Shown: in pieces, positions 1 through 8,700 of the stretch
Numbering within the stretch: position 1 is the first letter of the stretch
Layout of the letters: every line of letters starts with the position of its first letter
From: Rikenellaceae bacterium
GTDB taxonomy: Bacteria; Bacteroidota; Bacteroidia; Bacteroidales; Rikenellaceae
Direction of reading: 5' to 3'
Assembly: GCA_021201795.1 (NCBI GenBank)
Contig: JAJQEF010000003.1
Coordinates: forward strand, 62,001 to 126,000
DNA: 64,000 nt
Notes under the pieces: model-generated
Databases searched by the model: none
Told to the model about the DNA's origin: nothing
The model's input: only the letters and a program-made list of their open reading frames with translations
Made by a program: the position numbers and the translations under genes

Positions 1-501
1 GATTATACCCATATTGTAAAAGATATTGAACGGGAAATGTCACGCAGAGATAGTTCGGAATTACCTATTGTAGTTTCCTATTTTGCGAAAAACGTTTCTG
101 AATATTCAAGAGAAGATATTATAGCTTATCTTAAAAGTAAAGGTTTATATGAGAAGTCTCCTATCGAACAGGTATGTTCACTCAGACCTTTATTGGATTA
201 TTATTCGTTTAAAAAATACGATCAGTCTTACTCCATGTTTGAGTTTTTAAGACCTAAAGTACTGAATGGAGAGCTGGGACGGGAGGCTGCACTGGAGTAC
301 CTTAATGAGTTCAGGATGTTGATTGTAAAAATGGTAGAGGAAGCGGAAATGAAAAATAATCTGGAGAATTCGAAAGAAAAATTTAATGAACTGTTCAGCC
401 GTGTCGGACTGACGTTAGATCAAGCCGAATATCTTACGGAAAAATATTTAGATCTGATCAAATATCATGAAATATTAAACATTAATCCTGAAAACATATA
501 A
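1..501 (+). CDS. 3' end of an unrecognised protein upstream of the NRPS
   Basis: The reading frame is open from the first base, so the gene very probably starts before the window; the internal ATG at 37 need not be the start. The visible 166 residues are rich in charged and aromatic residues and predicted helical, with no signal peptide, membrane segment or catalytic motif that I recognise. It ends in tandem stops (TAA TAG) about 30 bases before the NRPS start on the same strand, so it is likely part of the same biosynthetic operon. I cannot assign a function. Confidence 0.6.
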   Translation, partial: DYTHIVKDIEREMSRRDSSELPIVVSYFAKNVSEYSREDIIAYLKSKGLYEKSPIEQVCSLRPLLDYYSFKKYDQSYSMFEFLRPKVLNGELGREAALEYLNEFRMLIVKMVEEAEMKNNLENSKEKFNELFSRVGLTLDQAEYLTEKYLDLIKYHEILNINPENI

Positions 502-530
502 TAGTTGTTAACAGTTATAATCGATTGCCC

Positions 531-2030
531 ATGACAAGCGTTAAAATCAAAAAACAAGATATAGAAGATATTTTTCCTTTATTGCCAATGCAGGAAGCTA
601 TGCTGGCTGTATATGTAAATGATCACAGTGCTGAGGAAAACTGCGAGCAGATTTTAATAGAGATCACTGGACACATCGATAAAAAGATTTTCGGACAAGC
701 CTGGAAGTTTGTCGTTAATTCAAATCAGATGCTCAGGACTACGTACCGATGGAAGGGGCTGAAAAAAATTGTACAAATTGTTTTAAAAGAACATTCTCCT
801 GAAATTCGATATTTAGAAGTTTCCGGTAAAAATGAAGCAATAATAGCAGATATTTTATATAGAGACCGACAGGATAAATTCGATCTGGAGAAAGTTCCTT
901 TTCGAATAACACTGATAAAAGAAAACCAAAGATATATTCTTGTAATCAGTAACCATCACATTATAATGGATGGTTGGAGTACAAGTCTCGTAATCAATGA
1001 GTTTCTGAATGCCTATAATTATATCGCATGTGGTAATATACCGGAGAAAACAGCCAAATTAAGTATTAAGGGTTGGTTTAAAAATTATTCGGTAGAAAAA
1101 TCCGGCTTTTGGGATAACTACCTAAGGGGTTTAACTTTAGGTTATAAATTATTTCCTAAGGGAATCAATCATGCAAAATCTGGTTATACTACTAAGGCAG
1201 TTAGAATCTCGGAATGGAATAATGAAATTGCAAAGGCTTCCCGACAAGCAAAGGTTTCACCCGCAAGTTACTATTACGCGGCTTGGGCATTGTGCCTGCA
1301 AAAACATTTTAATTCTTTTGATGTTCTTTTTTATGTGACTCATTCGTTAAGGGAAAAAGAATGGGAAAATACTGTGGGATTATTCATAAATACCCTGCCT
1401 ATCCGGGTTAAAACAGAAGGCTATTCACCTCTCCAAGAGGTGGTAAAGTTAGTATATAACGATTTGGTAAACCAAATTCCTTACAGGACTGAAATGCCGG
1501 AGAGCCAACCACTTTACGGAGATTTCAATTCTCTCTTGGTTTTTAATAATTACCCCGTGAATCTTCATCGAGAGGAAGATACCAATATATATATCCAGAA
1601 TATCGAATATACTGAAAAGACTAACAATGGCATAACTTTGATCATATCTGATTTAAATGAACCGGAACTTAAAGTTATTTACAAAAATGAGTTGTTCTCC
1701 GATCCGGAGATCGATTATCTGCTTAATGAATATCTGGAAATTCTAATTGGTTTGGACGGAACTCAAAAAGAGGAAATTCTGACTCTTGAATACGAGGACA
1801 TTATTTTACCTCCCGTAATTAAAAATATCATTCCTAAAGATTTATGCTATAAATTAGTAAACAAGTTCGGGTCCGGTAATCAATATTGCCGGAACTATGC
1901 GTTGTATATTGAAGATAATAAGTGCTTTCACGATACTGGATTTTCAGTCTATCTCAATCAGATGAATGAGCTTCAGTTGATCGGATATGGAAACCGCATT
2001 TATATAGATGGCGTTTTTATCGACCTATAG
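531..2030 (+). CDS. NRPS fragment 1: condensation domain plus adenylation C-subdomain remnant
   Basis: This fragment begins with a condensation (C) domain: FPLLPMQEAML is the first core motif, NHHIIMDG the catalytic HHxxxDG motif, and VGLFINTLP a late core motif. C domains form peptide bonds between carrier-bound acyl groups. About 50 residues after the C domain the sequence already resembles the end of an adenylation domain (an A7-like TGFSVYL, then an A8-like GNRIYIDGVFIDL), so nearly all of the A core is missing. I chose ATG 531 over the tracked TTG at 525. The frame stops at an in-frame TAG (2028-2030) inside the A8 homology and then continues open. This is either a nonsense mutation or readthrough. 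Confidence 0.85.
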   Translation: MTSVKIKKQDIEDIFPLLPMQEAMLAVYVNDHSAEENCEQILIEITGHIDKKIFGQAWKFVVNSNQMLRTTYRWKGLKKIVQIVLKEHSPEIRYLEVSGKNEAIIADILYRDRQDKFDLEKVPFRITLIKENQRYILVISNHHIIMDGWSTSLVINEFLNAYNYIACGNIPEKTAKLSIKGWFKNYSVEKSGFWDNYLRGLTLGYKLFPKGINHAKSGYTTKAVRISEWNNEIAKASRQAKVSPASYYYAAWALCLQKHFNSFDVLFYVTHSLREKEWENTVGLFINTLPIRVKTEGYSPLQEVVKLVYNDLVNQIPYRTEMPESQPLYGDFNSLLVFNNYPVNLHREEDTNIYIQNIEYTEKTNNGITLIISDLNEPELKVIYKNELFSDPEIDYLLNEYLEILIGLDGTQKEEILTLEYEDIILPPVIKNIIPKDLCYKLVNKFGSGNQYCRNYALYIEDNKCFHDTGFSVYLNQMNELQLIGYGNRIYIDGVFIDL

Positions 2031-3389
2031 CATCTTAGAGATGTTCTTAGAAACAAGTATGATTATTTCGAAGAAATTAGAATTTCTTCGGATAATTCAA
2101 GAATAAGTTTTACCATATATACTAAAACTGAAAATAATAATACTGAAATTGAGGAATTTTTCCAAAAATTTACCGGAATTGGACATGAACGGGCTAATCT
2201 TTTTTTTGAGTATGTTTCTGAGGAAGATGACATAATAAACACCATACGTAGTATATGGGAAGATATTTTCGAACTTCCCCGCTTTTCTATAAATGTCAAT
2301 GACCGGATAACCTATTATGACCATTCCTCATTGAAACTGGTAATCGGACTGGCCAGAATGAATAATAAATTCGGAAAAAATTTCAACATTGATTTTTTAA
2401 GATCTCATTCGACCATACGATTACATGCCGAAGTGATTAAAAGCGGGAAAGACACGGTCGAAGATCGTTTCGTTATAGAAAAATCCTTCATTGACAATAT
2501 GGAACCAGAAGTTTCCGCTTTGCAAAAGTCCTTTTACCTGATGCATCACAGCCGGACTGACACGACCGCTTACAACGTTCCGCATGTTCTCTCTTTTTCC
2601 AACAGTCTCAACCATGAAAAACTGGAAAGAAGCTTAAATACGATTATAGAGAGACATGAAATATTACGAACTACTTTTCATCTGGACAATAACCGCATTT
2701 ATCAGAATATACACAGCCATAATAGAATCACTTTAGATTATTTTGAGTCTCATAATGAAGGCGAAACCCGGAATTTGGTGGAGAATCTTATACGACCATT
2801 CGAGTTAGACAAGCTTTCATTATTCCGAGCAGCCATTATTTTCCAGCGATACATAAACAGGTATTTATTGGTTCTGGATGCACATCATATTATTATAGAC
2901 GGTTTTTCCTACGATATAATTCTAAAGGAGGTAATTCTTCTGTACAATGATATAAAAATCGGACTTCCAGAATTGCAATATAAGGATTATGTTCAAAGTT
3001 TCTTGAATGCAAAACATGGAGATGCCGCCGGATTCTGGGAAAATGAATTGAAGAATTCTTTTGCGGTTTCTAAATTTGGTAAGCACAAAATCTCCAAAGG
3101 CGAGCGTTCTGTATTCACTATGGATAGTACCACATATGACAATATTACAGGCTATATTACAGAGAAAAACTACCTCTCCGTTTTTACGTTGTTGACTGCT
3201 GCTTACAAATTGTTTTTGAGTGGACTCACAAATGATAAAGATGTACTTTTCGGAGCTACCTTCGCAGGACGGAACATCCCCCGGTCGGACGAAGTAGTTG
3301 GGCTGTTTATGAACTCATTACCGGTAAACCTGGTTATGGATGAATTTCTGTCGAATAAGGAATTCTTGGAGTACACCCAGAAAAAATAA
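2031..3389 (+). CDS. NRPS fragment 2: end of A-subdomain, degenerate carrier domain, condensation domain
   Basis: It continues in exactly the same frame as fragment 1 after the TAG. The first ~70 residues complete an adenylation C-terminal subdomain. A peptidyl-carrier-like domain follows, in which the usual LGGDSL is replaced by YYDHSSL: a serine is kept but both glycines are lost. A full condensation domain follows, with DAHHIIIDG as HHxxxDG and VGLFMNSLP near the end. The frame closes at TAA 3387-3389 just after an A6 run (3381-3386). A -1 shift there restores homology (KINEILFHQHYPYQQILEEL), so the stop is due to a one-base loss or slippage. The tracked ATG at 2331 is internal. Confidence 0.85.
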   Translation, partial: HLRDVLRNKYDYFEEIRISSDNSRISFTIYTKTENNNTEIEEFFQKFTGIGHERANLFFEYVSEEDDIINTIRSIWEDIFELPRFSINVNDRITYYDHSSLKLVIGLARMNNKFGKNFNIDFLRSHSTIRLHAEVIKSGKDTVEDRFVIEKSFIDNMEPEVSALQKSFYLMHHSRTDTTAYNVPHVLSFSNSLNHEKLERSLNTIIERHEILRTTFHLDNNRIYQNIHSHNRITLDYFESHNEGETRNLVENLIRPFELDKLSLFRAAIIFQRYINRYLLVLDAHHIIIDGFSYDIILKEVILLYNDIKIGLPELQYKDYVQSFLNAKHGDAAGFWENELKNSFAVSKFGKHKISKGERSVFTMDSTTYDNITGYITEKNYLSVFTLLTAAYKLFLSGLTNDKDVLFGATFAGRNIPRSDEVVGLFMNSLPVNLVMDEFLSNKEFLEYTQKK

Positions 3390-4954
3390 ATGAAATCCTG
3401 TTTCATCAACATTATCCTTATCAGCAAATACTGGAAGAATTAAGGGTGAGTTCCAAGAACGATTCAGGCGATTTTATTGATTTTGGCATTAATGTCCAAG
3501 ATTTCAGAGGGATTTACAGAAATTTGAATTCATTATTTCATTCTCCGTGTTTTGTCAGCGAGGAATATATTCTCAATCGGGAAGCCAGATTAAATCTGGC
3601 TTTCGAAATTGAAATTCTGGACCAACAGATTATATGTAAAATAGATTATTCGCCGGAATTGTACAGCCGTGAAAATGTTGAAGATTTTTTTGCCGGATAC
3701 GAGAAATTGTTAAATTCATTGTTGTTCCAAGACCATTATGTTTGTAAAGATGTTCTTTCTCAGATAAACAATTACCGTGTATATAAAGATAAAATAATCC
3801 AAAATCATTATTCCATAATAAACGGTTTATTCTGTCGTGTGGAAAAATTTAAAGGTGCTCGATATGTTTATTCAAACCACAGTATGGATATTTTTTGGAA
3901 TCATTTTTATTTTTCAACTCAAAACTACGGAATAAAACCGGTCGGATCTTCAAATCGTAAAAATATCGTATGCTACGATGAACCCGGCGGAATGCATCTT
4001 TTTCTATCCGATTATAAAAATTACGTACTTCTAGGGAGTGAAACATGGATGAAAAAAGATTTAGCTTCTGAAATTACCATACCCGATGATCCGGACTTGA
4101 AATTTGTAAAGGTAGAAGACGAAAAGGCTTTAAATGATTTTATTCGTTTATATGAACTGATATTCAATATAAGGACCCCTTTTTTTGGTTACCAGATCAG
4201 GAAGGATTTCTATGGAAAGTTACCAAAGTTATTTCATTACATCATTTATATTGGAAACCGGCCGGTTTCCATCGGTTCGACATCTGTTATTCAAACATCA
4301 GCTTATATTTATAATTTAGGAACAGATAAGTCCTGCCGGCAGAAGGGATACGGTAGATGCTTCGTAGGGAAATTACTGGTGGAATTAAAAACACAAGGAG
4401 TTACGGAGGTATATTTACAGGTAGATGATCAAAGTGCTGCAGAGGCCCTTTATCGGAAAAGTGGTTTTAAAGAATTGTTTACCAGATTTTATTATTTAAT
4501 AGAAGAAGAGACTGAAACGGAAATCTCATGGAACACAACCGCACAGAACTTCTGGAACAGACGTTTTGTCGATGTCGATTTACCTGGGCTCGATATTTAC
4601 AAAAAACAGATTCATAAAACTCAGGAATTGCAGACCGAAGGAACTGGTTTTGACGTCTTGCCGGAAGAAGAAAAACGAATCTATGCTATCGCGGCCTTTT
4701 CTCTTTTAATGATTAATTATTTGAATCAACATAATGTAATTATCGGATGGAAAGAAGCTTCGGTTTTTTCTTTTAACCATGAGGAAATTCTTCCCCTTAA
4801 AATAGAATGGGATGGTGCGATGTCCGCCTCCGACTGGTTAGATCGTATAAGAAAAGAAATCTGTGAGGTTAAGGATCATAAGGAATTATCGGATATTGAT
4901 ATAGCTAATTTGGCTTTCCCGACGGATTGTACGGTGAATTATTCTTTTGTTTGA
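3386..4954 (+). CDS. NRPS fragment 3: C-domain tail, embedded GNAT acetyltransferase, C-lobe of another C domain
   Basis: Read after the -1 shift, this completes the preceding C domain. Instead of adenylation and carrier domains it then carries a GNAT-type N-acyltransferase, at about 4080-4510, with an acyl-CoA binding loop RQKGYG and the typical ALYRKSGF end. It next resembles only the C-terminal lobe of a condensation domain (QNFWNRRF, then AAFSLLMINYL), without the HHxxxDG lobe. An in-frame TGA (4952-4954) interrupts this lobe and the same frame continues. The GNAT could modify a carrier-bound or free amine; that role is inferred. The sequence before the GNAT (about 3780-4080) is unassigned and may be its N-terminal half. 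Confidence 0.8.
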   Translation: MNEILFHQHYPYQQILEELRVSSKNDSGDFIDFGINVQDFRGIYRNLNSLFHSPCFVSEEYILNREARLNLAFEIEILDQQIICKIDYSPELYSRENVEDFFAGYEKLLNSLLFQDHYVCKDVLSQINNYRVYKDKIIQNHYSIINGLFCRVEKFKGARYVYSNHSMDIFWNHFYFSTQNYGIKPVGSSNRKNIVCYDEPGGMHLFLSDYKNYVLLGSETWMKKDLASEITIPDDPDLKFVKVEDEKALNDFIRLYELIFNIRTPFFGYQIRKDFYGKLPKLFHYIIYIGNRPVSIGSTSVIQTSAYIYNLGTDKSCRQKGYGRCFVGKLLVELKTQGVTEVYLQVDDQSAAEALYRKSGFKELFTRFYYLIEEETETEISWNTTAQNFWNRRFVDVDLPGLDIYKKQIHKTQELQTEGTGFDVLPEEEKRIYAIAAFSLLMINYLNQHNVIIGWKEASVFSFNHEEILPLKIEWDGAMSASDWLDRIRKEICEVKDHKELSDIDIANLAFPTDCTVNYSFV

Positions 4955-5707
4955 GATTTTTCCGGTAACGCAAATAAATGTGTTTACGATACGACGCTGT
5001 TATTGAACGATAATTGTCTTGAGATCAGTTCACTGCATAGTTTTATAAATCATGAATTCGCAGAAAGATGCACGGATATAATCCATGAAATGATCCATAA
5101 ACCGTCGTTGGAAATTGGAAGTATTGAAATTATTTCCAGAAAAGAATTAGATGCGATAAAAGAAAATATAAATAATACTTTCAAGGATTATTCGTCCGAG
5201 AAAACAATTCTTGATTTATTTAAAACGATAGTATATAAAAAGACTGGAAATACGGCCTTAATTTATAAAGATGAAAAGTTAACGTACGGACAACTAGATA
5301 CATTAAGCAATAAAATAGCTAATTTTCTTCAGGGAGATTTGTACAGACATCAATCATATGTCACTGTAATGATCAATCATTGCTTCGAGTTATTCATATC
5401 TTACTTAGGAGTTGTAAAAGTGGGTAAAGCGTTTGTACCTATTGACGTTAAATGGCCTGAAAAAAGAGTGCTGCAGGTTGTGGAGCAGCTTGGTTCCAGG
5501 CTTGTACTGACTGTCGACAATAATAGAGAAATGGGAAATAGTTATCAGGGAATCGATTTTTTTGATGTAAAAGACTTATTATCTGGCGAAGGTAATGAAG
5601 AATTTTGCTCTTCTCAAATTAAAAAAACGATAAAATATATGCCATATTTACTTCGGGTACCACGGGCATCCCCAAAGCTGCGATTAACACCCATAAAGGT
5701 TTGCTGA
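4955..5707 (+). CDS. NRPS fragment 4: end of C-lobe and N-terminal part of adenylation domain 1
   Basis: It continues in frame after the TGA at 4952 and finishes the C-lobe. It then begins an adenylation domain (LTYGQL is the A1 motif; VVKVGKAFVPID is A2). The A3 phosphate loop (FTSGTTGIPKA) is present in the DNA but in another frame: an A7 run at 5621-5627 needs one more A. After that a T8 run at 5730-5737 needs one T fewer to re-enter the frame of fragment 5. The last ~25 residues of the tracked ORF are therefore out of frame. Adenylation domains activate an amino acid as aminoacyl-AMP and load it on the carrier. Confidence 0.8.
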   Translation, partial: DFSGNANKCVYDTTLLLNDNCLEISSLHSFINHEFAERCTDIIHEMIHKPSLEIGSIEIISRKELDAIKENINNTFKDYSSEKTILDLFKTIVYKKTGNTALIYKDEKLTYGQLDTLSNKIANFLQGDLYRHQSYVTVMINHCFELFISYLGVVKVGKAFVPIDVKWPEKRVLQVVEQLGSRLVLTVDNNREMGNSYQGIDFFDVKDLLSGEGNEEFCSSQIKKTIKYMPYLLRVPRASPKLRLTPIKVC

Positions 5708-5734
5708 ACAGGCTACTTTGGATGAACGATTTTT

Positions 5735-8700
5735 TTTGGCAAACAGACTTCACAAAGAGTTTATCGAAGTACGCGCTATATATACGACAGCAGTGTATGG
5801 CAGTTTTTCTGGCCTCTGATAAATGGTAATGTATGCGTTATACAGAATCCTGATTATGATCTGGCCGGCAATTCTATTTTTGAATTAATTGAAAAATATA
5901 ACATCACTATTGTTGATTTTGTTCCTTCGGTATTTTATTATCTTAACCAAAACAGTGTTGAGGCTGACAACATCGTAGATAAACTCAAAACGTTGGATTC
6001 GATTATTCTGGGAGGGGCAGCTATAGACCTTCGTTCGACATTGGAATTTAAAAAAAGTTTTCCGCGAATCAGGATATTTAATTTATACGGTCCAACCGAG
6101 ACTTGCATTGGTGTTACGGCCTATGAAGTCACAGGCAATGAATCCAGGATTCCTTTGGGAAAACCGATTTCGAATACAGAGATATTAATTCTGAACGACA
6201 ATGGAAAGATATTGCCCCGAGGATTACGTGGCCGTCTCCACATCGGAGGGGTCCCCGTTGGTCTCGGTTATGTTAACGATAGCGAACGGACAGGAAAAAC
6301 GTTCGTTAGTAATCCATACAATAAGAAGCAAATAATCTACGATACCGGTGACCTTGGAGCCTATGGACACGATAATAACATAGAATTTCATGGGAGGGAC
6401 GATAACCAGGTTAAAATTAACGGGCATCGCATAGAATTGTCTGAAATAGATAATTGTATAGTTAAGCACCAAAATATAACCCGGGCTTTATCTATCGTTC
6501 ATAAAATAAATAATTCTCCAAAAATATGTTGCTACCTAATAATAAAAAATAAAATTACGGACGAAGAAATAACAGGCTACTTAAAAGCGATTCTTCCGGA
6601 ATATATGGTTCCGACTTTCTTTATCCGCGTGGATGAATTTCCGGTTCAGCCTTCAGGTAAAATCAATAATGCTTTACTGCCGCTGCCGACTATAAACCAA
6701 CACGAGTTAACAATTCCGGAAACGGTTGTTCAGATAAAGTTAGCCCGAATCTGGCAAAAGGTTCTGAAAATTGATTATGAACAAATCTACCAGGAATCTG
6801 ATTTTTTTGAATCGGGTGGAGATTCCATAAAGGCTGTCATTTTAAATACATATATCCGACAGCAATTTAACGTTAAACTTCACATCGGAGAAATATTCGA
6901 TCAATCACGTTTTAATGAATTGGCCGGATCCATAGAGAATAAGATCGTAAAGGTTTTGACTAAAATCGATAAAGCTTATCCCCGGCAGTATTATAATTTA
7001 ACCTCGACTCAAACGCGACTGTATTTTTTGAATCAACTTTATCCGGAATCATCTGTATACAATATTTCAAAGGTTTTTCTTTTGAAAGGAATTGTGGATA
7101 AAGATAGGATTGAGTCTGTTTTCGATTTTCTGGTGCAAAGGCACGAAAGCTTCCGTACTTTTTTTATAGATAAAGAAGAAAAGCCGGTACAAGTAATCGA
7201 TGAAGATGTTACATTTAAGTTGGATTTTCAAAAAAGTACATGGAAGGATGTTGAGAACGTTATCCGGGAATATATTAAACCTTTCGATCTGGCTAAATCT
7301 CCTTTATTAAGAGTGGGTATGATCGAATTGTCTGACGATGAATCTATGCTTATTGTCGATACTCATCATATTGTTACCGATGGGGTATCGCAAGATATCT
7401 TAGTAAAAGAATTTATTTCGGTATACAACGGTGAAAACCTTCCCGTTTTGCCATTAAATTATAAAGACTATGCCGAGTGGCAAAAAGGAGAAGATTGGGC
7501 CGATTCGATTTCGTCGCAAAAAGAATTCTGGATTAATGAATTTTCAGGGAAATATATCCCTTTGGATTTACCTACCGATTTCCGCAGACCCGGGTTTATG
7601 AGTTATGAGGGTGGCAGCAGGGAATTTTATATTTCCCCGGAGCAATTTGAAGACCTTAAGAAACTTGCACTCCAGGAAAAATCGACGGTCTTTATGATTT
7701 TATTCAGTGTATTTAATATTTTTCTTCATAAAATAAGCCATGCTGAAACTATTACCGTGGGAACCCCTGTCGCCGGACGAAATCATCCGGATATAGATAA
7801 TATTATTGGGTTATTCGTAAATACGTTGCCTATAACTACCCGTATAAAAAAGAACGAAAAATTCACGGATCTTTTATGTGAAGTCAAGAACAAGGTTGTT
7901 AATTGCATTGAGAATCAAAATTATCCATTAGATGAACTGATAGAAGATCTTAAATTGAGCGGAAACACCGGTTACAATCCATTATTCGATGTGGTATTTG
8001 TTTATCAAAATTACGAACATACCGAAATGAAGCTGCCTGGATTGGAAGTTATACCCTACCCGTTTTCAGGAAATACTTCAAAATTCGACCTAACATTTAC
8101 GGTGAAAGAAACATCGGGAGGACTACTTTTACAAATAGAATATTCAAAAGATTTATATACGCCGCAGTCTATAGGATGTTTTGCGAACATATTCAAAAAA
8201 TTACTGAGTTCGGTGATAGAAAAACCTGAATCCTCGATTTTTGAACTAGAGATTCTTCCAGAGGAGGATAGTATAAAAATACTAAATGAATTCAATGGTT
8301 CCGAAACTTCTTACCCTTCGAGTCTATCCATAATCGATCTTTTTGAAGTACAGACAGAGTGTAATGGAAACCGAAAAGCTGTAAGCGATAAAAGAAAATA
8401 TCTGGATTATACTGAATTAAATCGAAGAGCGAATAAAATAGGTCGTTACCTCATAGAAAACAATTTAAATAAAAGAGATGTAGTCGGGTTGGTCGGCGAA
8501 AAAAATATAGATACGGTAGCGGCAATGATCGGCATATTGAAAGCCGGATGTACTTATCTCCCTATTAATCCAGATTTACCGTATGACAGAATTTCTTATA
8601 TGTTGGAAGATTGTGGTGCGAGAATATTATTAACTCATGGAGGTGTGAAGAAATTAAATTTTCAGGTTAAGCAATGTGATTTAAATGAAATGAATTTAAT

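Noticed and set aside
4952-4954. Genome-wide reassignment of TGA to tryptophan
   Set aside because: TGA ends several intact genes with overlapping or adjacent starts (pump to TolC, pseB to pseC), and TGG is used freely.
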